A program made the position numbers and the translations under genes. A stretch of 24,426 bases of DNA. Source: CAZJFC01 sp964545245. GTDB lineage: Bacteria > Pseudomonadota > Alphaproteobacteria > Rickettsiales > 21-14-0-20-44-7. The notes under the pieces were generated by a model. The model saw nothing but the letters and a program-made list of their open reading frames with translations, did no database searches and was not told where the DNA came from. The DNA lies in the NCBI GenBank assembly GCA_964545245.1, contig CAZJFC010000030.1:1-24426 (forward strand), read 5' to 3'. Every line of letters begins with the position of its first letter. Within the stretch, counting starts at the first letter, position 1. This document shows positions 1-7,325 of this stretch, in pieces.

Positions 1-708
1 GGCGGGGGCTACCAGCAGGTTGCCGCCGCCATAATTTTCGGCATAGCCGACGAATTTCATGGTTCCGTCACGCTCTATATCCACATCTATCTGGATCACA
101 AGGTTCGCTGCGTCAACTGCCCCGGCGGGAACATTCCAGCATGGGATTATCTGTTTCATGATAATGGTGCGGATGTAATCCAGCTCGGAAACGGTGAGTG
201 CTTCATTCGGGTTATAGTCGGAGTCGCTGCGGCTGTTAGGGTCGCTATGCTCCTGGTTGCTCGAAGATGCCGGTGTCGGCTCGGATTCATCAAGTGATTT
301 CAATAATGAATCAAGTTCGGCGTCCTGGCTTTTTTTAGGCTCCGGCTTTTTCTCAGGTTTTTTATCCGGTTGTTTTTGCGGTTTTGGCTCAGGTTTCTGT
401 TCCGGTTTTACCTCTGGTTTAGGTGTAGGTTTTGGTTGTGGCGTTACTTCCGGTTTGCTTACCGGAGGCTTTGGCTTCGGCGGAGTTTTTACCGGCGCGG
501 GTTGTGGTTTCTTTACGGGAGGCGCAGGCTGCTGTTGCTGCGGGGCGGGTTTGACATTGGTTTTGTTGCCGATAGGCAGAAGCTCAACGGTGATTGGCGT
601 AAGCTCCACTTTTTTGCTTTTGCGCGAAAACAGGTCTATGCTGCTCAGGATAAGCAACAACACAATTCCCAAGTGGAAAAGGATGGATTTGACGACCGGC
701 TGATTCAT
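1..708 (-). CDS. tolA: TolA-like periplasm-spanning protein, C-terminus cut by window edge
   Basis: TolA links the inner-membrane TolQR motor to the outer membrane during cell constriction. The first 236 residues are visible; the frame is still open at position 1. It starts at the ATG at 708-706 with MNQPVVKSILFHLG, a single N-terminal transmembrane segment at about residues 7-26. A Pro/Lys-rich stretch follows at about 50-125, built of KP, PKP and PEVKPEQ-type repeats, then an acidic Ser-rich linker. The start of a TolA/TonB-like C-terminal domain follows, with IIMKQIIPCWNVP and VIQIDVDIERDGTMKF. It is the last visible gene of the ybgC-tolQ-tolR cluster on the same strand. The Pro/Lys-rich domain II differs from the Ala-rich helix of E. 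coli TolA. The identification is firm from domain order and context; a TonB-family protein is the only real alternative. Confidence 0.9.
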   Translation of the reverse strand, partial: MNQPVVKSILFHLGIVLLLILSSIDLFSRKSKKVELTPITVELLPIGNKTNVKPAPQQQQPAPPVKKPQPAPVKTPPKPKPPVSKPEVTPQPKPTPKPEVKPEQKPEPKPQKQPDKKPEKKPEPKKSQDAELDSLLKSLDESEPTPASSSNQEHSDPNSRSDSDYNPNEALTVSELDYIRTIIMKQIIPCWNVPAGAVDAANLVIQIDVDIERDGTMKFVGYAENYGGGNLLVAPA

Positions 709-758
709 GCAAATGATGTTATAAAATAATGCAGGTTTAAAGCAATAAGGATTATATT

Positions 759-1199
759 TTATCTGCTACGCGAATTTTGTGCCTTTGCTTCTTCAATACC
801 GGCAATTGAGCAATCGCGCAGGTCTTTCAGCATATCAATCGCGCATTCAAAATTCATTTTCAGTAATCCGTATTTGTCATTTGAGCCTTTCTCGCGTACT
901 TCGGACAAAATTATGGTGAGTGTATCAATCAGTGAATTCACATCACCGGTCACATTTACGTCCTTTGCTATAAATTCAGGTGAAAACTGGGCGTTCTCAA
1001 TATCATAAAGTGCCGGCATATTTTTACCGATTTCTTTTACGGCTCTTTTTAGTTTTGCATTCAGGCAAATTTCCTGACGGCCTTTTGGTTCTGGCAGGTT
1101 CCCGATTTCTTCCTGAAGCAGGCGCACAACAGTGGCGATGGAAGGGCGTCTACCCTCATCAAACAGTTTTTTGGCATATGACCGGCGTGTTTCATCCAT
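759..1199 (-). CDS. Unrecognised 146-aa protein inside the tol cluster, KfrA_N-like N-terminus
   Basis: This gene sits between tolR (61 nt upstream) and tolA (50 nt downstream) on the same strand, so it is probably co-transcribed with them. It has no signal peptide or transmembrane segment and is likely cytoplasmic. Residues about 4-33 contain the string DEGRRPSIATVVRLLQEE. This resembles the GRRPT-x-x-x-VR-x-x-L pattern of the KfrA/KfrA_N DNA-binding domain, but that is a by-eye match. The C-terminal two thirds is predicted mostly helical, with a small charged tail. I do not recognise the family. The codon-level reading frame is clean and the start ATG (1199-1197) is the first available one. 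No tol operon protein I know has this sequence; cytosolic regulator or DNA-binding accessory is an inference. Confidence 0.75.
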   Translation of the reverse strand: MDETRRSYAKKLFDEGRRPSIATVVRLLQEEIGNLPEPKGRQEICLNAKLKRAVKEIGKNMPALYDIENAQFSPEFIAKDVNVTGDVNSLIDTLTIILSEVREKGSNDKYGLLKMNFECAIDMLKDLRDCSIAGIEEAKAQNSRSR

Positions 1200-1260
1200 A
1201 ACTACCTGAATTATATATCAGATAGTTGTTAAAACTTATTAAATTTATGTGAAAATCCGG

Positions 1261-1692
1261 CTATTTCCCGTGGGTTAACAGGGTGATTTTGGTGAACCCT
1301 GCGGCATTGACCTCACCCATAACCTCGGAGATCAGGCCATAATTAACACTCTGGTCGCCGCGGATGAATATGATTTTATCCGGGGTCTGGGCTTTGATGG
1401 CCTGCAATTTGACAGGTAATTCGGCGCGGGTGATTTCGGACTGGGCAAGGTAGATTTTACCCTCTTTATCAACGGTTACTTCCAGTGGTTTGTCATCAGT
1501 GCGCACCGGTGCGGCGTTGGATTCGGGCAGGTCGACATTGATGCCGGAGGTGATCATCGGCGCGGTAACCATGAAGATGATGAGAAGTACAAGCATAACG
1601 TCGACCAGAGGGGTGACGTTGATTTCGCCCATTACGCTGCCGCGACCGCGACCGCGCCTTCCGCCACCATTATTGCCGACTGAAGTGCCCAT
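1261..1692 (-). CDS. tolR: TolR, proton-motive-force motor subunit (ExbD/TolR family)
   Basis: TolR partners with TolQ in the inner membrane to couple proton flow to TolA movement. The protein is 143 aa, the usual family length. It has a basic Gly/Arg-rich N-terminal tail (residues 9-18), then the family signature GEINVTPLVDVMLVLLIIF. The predicted proton-pathway aspartate is Asp31, inside the single transmembrane helix at about 29-50. The periplasmic domain has the typical PLEVTVDKEGKIYL and IIFIRGDQSVNYG elements. The gene begins 3 nt after the tolQ stop, so the two are tightly coupled. Nothing suggests loss of function. Confidence 0.95.
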   Translation of the reverse strand: MGTSVGNNGGGRRGRGRGSVMGEINVTPLVDVMLVLLIIFMVTAPMITSGINVDLPESNAAPVRTDDKPLEVTVDKEGKIYLAQSEITRAELPVKLQAIKAQTPDKIIFIRGDQSVNYGLISEVMGEVNAAGFTKITLLTHGK

Positions 1693-1695
1693 AAA

Positions 1696-2448
1696 TTACA
1701 TCCTTCCTTCATCAAGCTGGCGGGAGACGAGGGTGAGGAACTCGTCGGAGAAATCCTCAAGCCTGTTTGAGATGGCGTTAACGTCCTTGGTGAATTTATT
1801 ATAGAAAATCACCGCCGGGATAGCGACGCCAAGACCGATTGCGGTTGCGAAAAGGGCTTCCGCGATGCCGGGTGCGACAATTGCAAGTGAGATGTTCTTG
1901 GCGGCAGCAATTGAGGTGAAGCTGTTCATGATGCCCCATACCGTGCCGAAGAGGCCAACGAAAGGGGTGATGGCACCGGCAGTGGCAAGCACGGACAGTT
2001 GGTTTTCAAGCTCATCGAGTGATTTATTGCGGGAGATATGCATGACTTTCTCAATGCGGGAGAGCAGACCGGCTTTTGCTTCGGTAGTTGTGGTGGTCTT
2101 GGTTTTGCCGATTTCATCCATTGCCGCCACGAAAACTTTTGCCGCCGGGTGGTTTACCTTGCCTTTGGTTTTTTCATAAAGCTGGTCGAGGCTGGTACCG
2201 GACCAGAAGCTGGTTTCAAAACGGCGGGTTTTGAAGAGGATGGTTTTATATAGTGAGAGTTTACGGAAAACAATCGCCCAGCACCAGAAGCTGGTGAGGA
2301 TAAGGCCGAGGATAACAAGCTGGACGACAATATCGGCATTGCGGAACAAATCCCAGAATGACATGTCATGCGCGAGGTTCGTTGCGGTTCCGTGCAGCGA
2401 GCTTGCGGAAACATTTTCAACAGGAGCTGCGGTAATATCGTTTTCCAT
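1696..2448 (-). CDS. tolQ: TolQ, proton-channel subunit of the Tol motor
   Basis: TolQ is the multi-spanning inner-membrane subunit (MotA/TolQ/ExbB family) that surrounds TolR. From the ATG at 2448 the protein is 250 aa. It has transmembrane segments at about residues 41-61, 150-175 and 185-215. The conserved GAITPFVGLFGTVWGIMNSF and PGIAEALFATAIGLGVAIPA blocks are intact. An in-frame ATG at 2484 would add 12 basic residues but would overlap the end of ybgC by 29 nt. The 2448 start leaves a 7-nt gap to ybgC and matches other alphaproteobacterial TolQ starts better. Neither start has a strong ribosome site, so translational coupling to ybgC is plausible. Confidence 0.93.
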   Translation of the reverse strand: MENDITAAPVENVSASSLHGTATNLAHDMSFWDLFRNADIVVQLVILGLILTSFWCWAIVFRKLSLYKTILFKTRRFETSFWSGTSLDQLYEKTKGKVNHPAAKVFVAAMDEIGKTKTTTTTEAKAGLLSRIEKVMHISRNKSLDELENQLSVLATAGAITPFVGLFGTVWGIMNSFTSIAAAKNISLAIVAPGIAEALFATAIGLGVAIPAVIFYNKFTKDVNAISNRLEDFSDEFLTLVSRQLDEGRM

Positions 2449-2455
2449 TTTTCTT

Positions 2456-2839
2456 TTAACCCGTAATTTTGTTTTTAATTTCATCCGGGATGCTCACCGG
2501 GCGGATGTCACCACGGCTGACGCATACCAGGACAATATTCATTTTTGCGAGGGGTTGCTCCCCGCGAAAAACATTTTGTGAAAGTGTTATACTTGCCCTC
2601 GAAATATTTTGCAAACTGGTTTCAACAGTAATCAGATCATCAAGCCTTGCGGGTGAAAGATACTCCGCCTCAACCTTGCGAACGACAAAGATCGCCTCCA
2701 GTCCGGATTGGCTGAACCCAAGGTCGCGCAGCCATTCGGTACGTGCGCGCTCTGCGAATTTTAGGTAATTTGCGTAATAGACGACCTGGCCTGCGTCAGT
2801 GTCTTCGTAATAAATGCGGTAGGAAACTTTATGCGTCAT
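2456..2839 (-). CDS. ybgC: YbgC, Tol-Pal-associated acyl-CoA thioesterase
   Basis: YbgC is a cytoplasmic hotdog-fold thioesterase usually encoded first in tol-pal operons. The N-terminus MTHKVSYRIYYEDTDAGQVV carries the family motif YYEDTDAGQVVYYANYL, including the catalytic Asp (about residue 13). From the ATG at 2839 the protein is 127 aa. A GTG at 2851 overlaps the ygfA stop (TAGTG) and would add four residues; the family alignment favours the ATG. The gene lies 11 nt after ygfA and 7 nt before tolQ, so ssrS, ygfA, ybgC and the tol genes probably share a transcript. Confidence 0.93.
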   Translation of the reverse strand: MTHKVSYRIYYEDTDAGQVVYYANYLKFAERARTEWLRDLGFSQSGLEAIFVVRKVEAEYLSPARLDDLITVETSLQNISRASITLSQNVFRGEQPLAKMNIVLVCVSRGDIRPVSIPDEIKNKITG

Positions 2840-2850
2840 GGCGCATGACA

Positions 2851-3372
2851 CTAATACAAATTTTTTTCCGTAACAATAAAATCCAGACGTATGTCATGTT
2901 CATCGGCGGGAATGAGCGGGATTTTCTGTTCGTCATAGGCCACGCCGATCCTGATTGAGCCTAGCATGTGCAGCGTGCGGTCATAATATCCGCCGCCATA
3001 TCCGATACGGTGGCGTTGTTTGTCAAAGGCAAGCACTGGCACAATGATATGCGTAGGGTGAAGAGCAGGGGAGGAATCCGGCGGGATATTGATGCCGAAT
3101 TTTCCTTTAATGAGGTTTTCACCGTCCCATTGCCTGAATTCGAGTATGTCACCGGCGATAACTGGCAATGTGACCGTGAACTTTTTTGCAATTAGCTGCC
3201 TGGTGAGCGGCAGCACGTCGATTTCGGAGTTTATCGGGTAATAAGAGGCAATTACTGCATCGGGCGGGAAGGTCATGTTATCTGTGAAATTAGTGGCAAG
3301 AAGTTCCGCGGCCATGGGGTTGTGTATGGTGGCGCGGTGGCGCTTCATCTGCTCTCTTATGCTGGTTTTCAT
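2851..3372 (-). CDS. ygfA: 5-formyltetrahydrofolate cyclo-ligase
   Basis: This enzyme uses ATP to convert 5-formyl-THF to 5,10-methenyl-THF and is commonly encoded just after the 6S RNA gene in proteobacteria. The protein is 173 aa from the ATG at 3372 (MKTSIREQMKRHR), the family's normal length. It carries the signature IGYGGGYYDRTL near residues 125-136 and the N-terminal helix with Arg/Lys expected for nucleotide binding. The frame is open upstream to 3546, but that extension reads through the 6S RNA and has no protein character, so it was excluded. The start codon lies only about 24 nt past the 3' end of the RNA. Confidence 0.92.
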   Translation of the reverse strand: MKTSIREQMKRHRATIHNPMAAELLATNFTDNMTFPPDAVIASYYPINSEIDVLPLTRQLIAKKFTVTLPVIAGDILEFRQWDGENLIKGKFGINIPPDSSPALHPTHIIVPVLAFDKQRHRIGYGGGYYDRTLHMLGSIRIGVAYDEQKIPLIPADEHDIRLDFIVTEKNLY

Positions 3373-3395
3373 GTTCTGCGCCCCGTGAATGAAAG

Positions 3396-3567
3396 ATAGG
3401 ATGGCCCCGCCTCTGCCGTTGGCAATCTGATTCGCCGAGGTCCTGCTAAATACAGGTGGGCGCAGTGTAGCAATTCCACGGAAGTGCCAGTGACCGCTCC
3501 CTATCTCGAATCTTATCGACCCTGGGAATTTATGAGCCTGACGCACAGCGCAGGAAAACCATCCTAG
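3396..3567 (-). ncRNA. ssrS: 6S RNA
   Basis: 6S RNA binds sigma-70 RNA polymerase by mimicking an open promoter. The stretch has the expected length (about 172 nt), place (directly before ygfA) and fold. The 5' end TAGGATGG (3566-3559) pairs over 8 bp with CCATCCTA (3404-3397). The next stem can pair CCTGC near the 5' side with GCGGG near the 3' side. The 5' strand holds CCCAGGGTCGATAAGATT, similar to the conserved CCCTGAGCCGATA region of proteobacterial 6S RNAs, and CAGAGGCGGGGCCATC resembles the usual 3' side. A good promoter lies at the right distance. The ends are estimated to within a few bases. A covariance-model search would settle it. Confidence 0.78.
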
Positions 3568-3573
3568 ATACGT

Positions 3574-3602
3574 ATAATAACATAACCCGGCGCGTATTGC
3601 AA
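3574..3602 (-). promoter_or_regulatory. Sigma-70 promoter of 6S RNA/ygfA operon
   Basis: On the minus strand TTGCAA (3602-3597) is followed after exactly 17 nt by TATTAT (3579-3574). The predicted start of transcription is 7-9 nt further on, at the 5' base of the 6S terminal stem. The -35 hexamer is self-complementary and is shared with the divergent promoter. Confidence 0.65.
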
Positions 3603-3625
3603 ATTAGCTGATGCGCCTATATAAT
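3597..3625 (+). promoter_or_regulatory. Sigma-70 promoter of the M48 protease gene
   Basis: TTGCAA at 3597-3602 is followed after exactly 17 nt by a consensus TATAAT at 3620-3625. Transcription would start at about 3632, one or two bases before the GTG start codon of the protease gene, predicting an essentially leaderless mRNA. Confidence 0.6.
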
Positions 3626-3633
3626 AGTGAAAA

Positions 3634-4938
3634 GTGCGATTTTTAGCGATAATTCTGATGTTTTTGTTGGTTTCTGCCGTACCTGTCCATGCGGCGGTCA
3701 GCCTTATCCGTGATACGGAGATTGAGAAAACCCTGAAAAACTACGCAGACCCTATTTTCCGTGCGGCGGGGCTGAACCCGGACGCGATAAATATATATAT
3801 TGTCAATGATGACTCGATTAATGCTTTTGTGGCGGGGGGGCAGAACCTCTTTATCCATACCGGGCTTATCCTGATATCGGAGAACGCCAATATGCTTATC
3901 GGTGTAATCGCGCATGAAACCGGCCATATGGCCAGCGGGCATATCATCAAGCGCGAGCAGGAGGCCGAGGGGCTTAGCCTGCAAACAATCCTGACGACAG
4001 TCCTGGGTGCCGCGGTAACGGTGGCAGGGCTGCCGGATGCGGGGATGGCGGTGATTGCGGGCGGGCAGCATGTTTCCATGCGGCAATATCTCCAGTTCTC
4101 GCGCGAGCAGGAGGTGGAGGCCGACCAGCGCGGTATGGATTATTTGAAAAAAACCCATCAATCCGCGGAAGGGATGCTGGGCGTGATGCAGATACTCCGC
4201 CGCCAGCAGACACTGGAATTCGGCAAGCTTGACCCTTATGCGATAAGCCACCCGCTTTCGCAGGAACGCATTGCGCATATCCGCGCGGAGACCATCGATG
4301 GGCCGCAATATGGCGATGACGGCTTTAAGGCGCAGCATGAAAGGATGATGGCAAAACTATATGGTTTCCTGCGCAAACCGGAAAACACCATGCTGAAATA
4401 TACCGATAATTCAGTGCCTTCACGCTATGCGCGGGCAGTGGCGTATTACCGGAAATCCGACCTTGTGAAAAGCTTTGCCGAGCTGGATGAACTTATCCGC
4501 CAATATCCCACAGACCCATATTTTATTGAGTTGAAAGGCCAGTTCCTCGCTGAAACCGGAAAGGTAGACGAGGCGCTGCAATATTATCTGCAAGCGGATA
4601 AATACTCACCGGATTCATTCCTGATTAAATATGAGATCGGCAAGCTTTATCTGGGCAAGGAGCAAATTAACGAGGCGCAGCGGTTTTTGACCCAGGCCGT
4701 CCAGCTTGAGCCGAAAAGTGAATCAACCTGGCGTATGCTGGCAGGGCTTTACGGCAAGAAGGGGAATAAGGGTATGATGAACCTCTCACTGGCGGAGGAA
4801 GCGAACCTGAAGGGCGATAACGAGCAGGCGCGCCGTCTGGCACGAATTGCCAAGGCGGATTTGCAGAAGAATTCACCGGCGTGGATACGCGCGAATGATA
4901 TCCTCGCCGATATAAAAATCAGGAAGGATAAGAAATGA
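3634..4938 (+). CDS. Secreted M48 zinc metalloprotease with TPRs, BepA/YfgC-like
   Basis: BepA-type proteases act in the periplasm on outer-membrane protein and LPS-transport assembly. The 434-aa protein begins with a signal peptide (MRFLAIILMFLLVSAVPVHA, likely cleaved after residue 20 or 21). The zinc site is HETGH at 94-98, with the third ligand in the EQEVEAD block at about 158-164. Tetratricopeptide repeats fill about 260-400, including the ELIRQYP, EALQYYLQA and AQRFLTQAVQLEP helices. The GTG at 3634 is preferred over the ATG at 3658 because the latter would remove the positive n-region and half of the hydrophobic core of the signal peptide. The stop overlaps the next gene's start by 4 nt (ATGA), so the pair is an operon. 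It could also be a LoiP-type protease, but the TPR tail argues for BepA. Confidence 0.9.
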   Translation: MRFLAIILMFLLVSAVPVHAAVSLIRDTEIEKTLKNYADPIFRAAGLNPDAINIYIVNDDSINAFVAGGQNLFIHTGLILISENANMLIGVIAHETGHMASGHIIKREQEAEGLSLQTILTTVLGAAVTVAGLPDAGMAVIAGGQHVSMRQYLQFSREQEVEADQRGMDYLKKTHQSAEGMLGVMQILRRQQTLEFGKLDPYAISHPLSQERIAHIRAETIDGPQYGDDGFKAQHERMMAKLYGFLRKPENTMLKYTDNSVPSRYARAVAYYRKSDLVKSFAELDELIRQYPTDPYFIELKGQFLAETGKVDEALQYYLQADKYSPDSFLIKYEIGKLYLGKEQINEAQRFLTQAVQLEPKSESTWRMLAGLYGKKGNKGMMNLSLAEEANLKGDNEQARRLARIAKADLQKNSPAWIRANDILADIKIRKDKK

Positions 4939-5924
4939 AAAATCTAAAACATAAGCTGAAATATAAGCTTCTGGCGCTGCTTATAGTTGTTGCCGCTACG
5001 CCGGCACATGCGTTTGACCCGTGTAATTTCGGTGAGGAGATGTTTCAGGAGAAATATACCCCGATTTTCCTGCGTTATGAGAAGGGGCTGATTTTTTCAA
5101 TTGAAAAATGCGGTGTGCCGAAAAGCTATATAATGGGTACTATCCACACCGATAACCCGGAGGTGATTGATAAGATAAGCCATGCTTTTGACCTTGTGGC
5201 GCGTTCCAATTCGGCAAGTTTTGAGACGAAATTTTTTGGCGAAGATATCACCGAACAGCTTAAGGCTTCCTATTATCCTGAAACTTCAGTCAAGACCCTT
5301 AAGGATAGCGTCGGCAGCAGCCTGTATGAAAAATATTCAAGGATACTCGCCAAGGATTACCCGGAGTTCAATGATATGGTATATTTCCGCATGCGCCCGT
5401 GGGCGGCGGCCATGATATTGCAATACCCCCAAAAAACCGGGAGCGGCAAGGTGATGGATGAACAGCTTCAGGAATTTGCCTCAAGCCGCGGGGTTGAGGT
5501 GCACGGCATAGAGTCCGGCAAGGAGTTGATTTCGTTTTTCACTGATATGAGCGCGGAAGAGGCGCTGGAGTTTTTTGAATATTCGGTGAACAATTATGAC
5601 TCGCAGCAGGGTGATATAAAAAAGCTTACTGATGCTTATCTGGGCGGCAGCATTGAGGATATTTATGAAATTGCCCGAAAATCAATAATAGAAACCAAAC
5701 GCGCGGGGATTCTTAAGGGTTTTGAGCAAAAGCTGATTATTGACCGCAACAAGAAAATGGTCGAGCGCACCGGGCCTTACCTCAAAAAGGGGCGGGCATT
5801 TATTGCCGTGGGCGCGTTGCACCTGCCGGGTGATGAAGGAATCCTCAAACTACTTGAGGAGAAGGGGTATTATATCAATGTGGTAAAATCCCCCGAAGAG
5901 AGTTTCGAGGAGAGTTTGCGCTAG
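4935..5924 (+). CDS. TraB/GumN family protein, secreted
   Basis: The family is named for TraB pheromone-shutdown and GumN proteins and is thought to be protease-like; its bacterial substrates are mostly unknown. The 329-aa protein has a signal peptide ending at about residue 26 (ATPAHA, then FDPC). The two family motifs are present: MGTIHTDNPEV with GTIH at 68-71, and AVGALHLPGDEG with GALH at 293-296. The gene starts within the stop of the upstream M48 protease (ATGA), pointing to a joint periplasmic role. Its TAG stop shares a CTAG palindrome with the stop of the convergent gene. Family assignment is strong, precise activity unknown. Confidence 0.85.
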   Translation: MKNLKHKLKYKLLALLIVVAATPAHAFDPCNFGEEMFQEKYTPIFLRYEKGLIFSIEKCGVPKSYIMGTIHTDNPEVIDKISHAFDLVARSNSASFETKFFGEDITEQLKASYYPETSVKTLKDSVGSSLYEKYSRILAKDYPEFNDMVYFRMRPWAAAMILQYPQKTGSGKVMDEQLQEFASSRGVEVHGIESGKELISFFTDMSAEEALEFFEYSVNNYDSQQGDIKKLTDAYLGGSIEDIYEIARKSIIETKRAGILKGFEQKLIIDRNKKMVERTGPYLKKGRAFIAVGALHLPGDEGILKLLEEKGYYINVVKSPEESFEESLR

Positions 5925-6496
5925 AATGAATAGCGTACGCCCAATTCCAGATTATGCGTTCTGTATGGCGCTTTAACCTTGCCGAAGCCGACATCATATT
6001 TCGGGGTGCTGGTGGCAAAATATTTGTATCCAAGCTGGATTGCGGTTTGTTCGCTTACGGCATAGCTTAACCCGGCCATTCCCTGATAGGCAAAGACGGT
6101 ATCATCAACATCGCCGTCGCTGACATTGGAAACGCCCGCGCCTGCGCCGATATAAGGAGTGATTTTGCCGCCTGTGGGAATGTCCACATAGCCGTTGGCC
6201 ATCAGCGAGTGGGATTCGATATTGCCTTTGATGCCCATAGCCTTGATTTCATTATCGCGGTAAGTGTATTCACCATCGATCCGGAAGCCGTTGGAGATTT
6301 TATAGCCAAGCCCGGCGCTGCCGCTGATGCCAGAATCCGTAGAATAACCGATTTTCGCCCCGTTATTATCCTCCAGCGCGTCTTCCTTGAGGGAGGATAC
6401 GCCAAGGCCAAACTGCACATAAGGGCCGGTTTCAGCCGCAAATGAAGCTTGTGAGACTGCAACGGCGATGATACTGGCAAGAACGGTTTTTATCAT
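5921..6496 (-). CDS. Small outer-membrane beta-barrel protein (opacity/OmpW-like porin family)
   Basis: The 191-aa precursor has a signal peptide (MIKTVLASIIAVAVSQASFA, cleavage after residue 20). It then shows alternating strands such as GPYVQFGLGVSSL, GYKISNGFRIDGEYTYRD and TPYIGAGAGVSNV, ending in LELGVRYSF. The terminal Phe is the usual signal for BAM-dependent insertion. These features indicate an eight-stranded barrel of the surface-antigen (Omp25/Opa-like) type. An AGGAAG ribosome site lies about 11 nt before the ATG at 6496. The gene is convergent with the TraB-like gene and divergent from queD. Specific role unknown. Confidence 0.88.
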   Translation of the reverse strand: MIKTVLASIIAVAVSQASFAAETGPYVQFGLGVSSLKEDALEDNNGAKIGYSTDSGISGSAGLGYKISNGFRIDGEYTYRDNEIKAMGIKGNIESHSLMANGYVDIPTGGKITPYIGAGAGVSNVSDGDVDDTVFAYQGMAGLSYAVSEQTAIQLGYKYFATSTPKYDVGFGKVKAPYRTHNLELGVRYSF

Positions 6497-6626
6497 ATAT
6501 AATCTGGCTTCCTGCTTAAATGGTTAACTAAGTGTTAATTATTAACTAAAATTAATATGTAAGTCAATAAAAATGTCAGTAAAATGATTAACTTGTTGAT
6601 TTATAGCTATATTATCTGAGCCTAAA

Positions 6627-7052
6627 ATGAAGACCACTTGTACAGTATCAGTATCTTTTACCGGGGCGCACCGTTTGGTGGCGGTAGATATCCCATGTCA
6701 GGCTCTGCACGGGCATTTTTACCGTGTGGATTTAACCTTCGAGTCTGAAAAGCTGGATGATGGCGGGATGGTGATTGAGTTTGACTCGGCGAAGCAGAAA
6801 ATCCAGAAATGGTTTGCCGATAACTGGGACCATAACATTATTTTGCATAAATCGGATAAGGAGCTGGGTGAGGCGATTTCACGCATTACCGGGCAGAAGA
6901 TATTCTATCTTGATTTTAACCCGACAGCGGAAAACCTTGGGCAATACCTGATGAACGTTGTCTGCCCTGAATTATATAAGGGAACGGGTGCGCGGGTTAG
7001 CCGCATCCACATGCAGGAAACGCCGGAATATTCGGCAACGATTACTTCTTAA
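6627..7052 (+). CDS. queD: 6-carboxytetrahydropterin synthase (QueD/PTPS family)
   Basis: QueD converts 7,8-dihydroneopterin triphosphate to 6-carboxytetrahydropterin, the first committed step towards preQ0 and queuosine. The 141-aa protein has the zinc ligands His15, His28 and His30 (FTGAHR and ALHGHFYR), the catalytic Cys24 just before the second group, the Asp-His pair at 68-69 (NWDHN), and a C-terminal Glu (QETPEY, about residue 131). PTAENLGQYL is the family's helix motif. It stands alone, with no queC or queE in the window. The C-x-x-x-HGH spacing fits QueD rather than eukaryotic PTPS, but a general PTPS-family annotation is the safe fallback. Confidence 0.9.
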   Translation: MKTTCTVSVSFTGAHRLVAVDIPCQALHGHFYRVDLTFESEKLDDGGMVIEFDSAKQKIQKWFADNWDHNIILHKSDKELGEAISRITGQKIFYLDFNPTAENLGQYLMNVVCPELYKGTGARVSRIHMQETPEYSATITS

Positions 7053-7109
7053 TCCTGTCATACTATATTTTTAATTCCCTTTTAACTTTCTTTGCTTAAA
7101 CTATCCTGC

Positions 7110-7298
7110 GTAGAGGTATTCTCTACCGGGGCTAGTAATCCCGCTAAAACCGGCTGGCATGAGCCGAAATTCATGTCGCGTTCCCTGCCTTTTTAAGGCC
7201 GGGAGGCGGCAATATATGTCCAGTGCCTCGCGGCTAAAAATTGTCGCGATCGTGTTTTAGCGATTTTACTACTCCCGGCTGCCAGAGAATTTGGTGGC
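7110..7298 (+). ncRNA. Hairpin-rich structured leader or sRNA candidate upstream of the large prepilin
   Basis: The 274-nt gap between queD and the prepilin gene holds a row of hairpins: GTAGAG/CTCTAC (7110-7126), CGGG/CCCG (7127-7143), CGGCT/AGCCG (7151-7166), GCCTT/AAGGC (7187-7199), GAGGC/GCCTC (7203-7229), GCTAAAA/TTTTAGC (7233-7261) and GCCA/TGGC (7281-7298). A longer-range helix, GCCGGGAG (7198-7205) with CTCCCGGC (7272-7279), is mutually exclusive with two of them. A second GCTAAAA copy (7143-7149) could swap into the TTTTAGC pairing. It lacks diagnostic tmRNA, RNase P, SRP, c-di-GMP-I or cobalamin motifs. Strand is assumed from the downstream gene. Confidence 0.4.
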
Positions 7299-7325
7299 CT
7301 TTAGTTTGTAATTTAGGGAGTATTT

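Noticed and set aside
2484..2484. Upstream ATG for TolQ
   Set aside because: It would overlap ybgC by 29 nt and add a basic stretch not expected in the family; kept only as an alternative.
3373..3546. Open N-terminal extension of ygfA (58 extra residues)
   Set aside because: The frame is open by chance; the DNA folds as 6S RNA and the family N-terminus begins at 3372.
3643..4338. 231-aa minus-strand ORF
   Set aside because: Antisense shadow of the M48 protease gene; Arg/Leu/His-rich composition typical of an opposite-frame reading and no ribosome site.
7090..7325. tmRNA, RNase P RNA, SRP RNA or a GEMM riboswitch in the queD-prepilin gap
   Set aside because: The diagnostic core motifs of these RNAs are absent, so it is left as an unidentified structured region.
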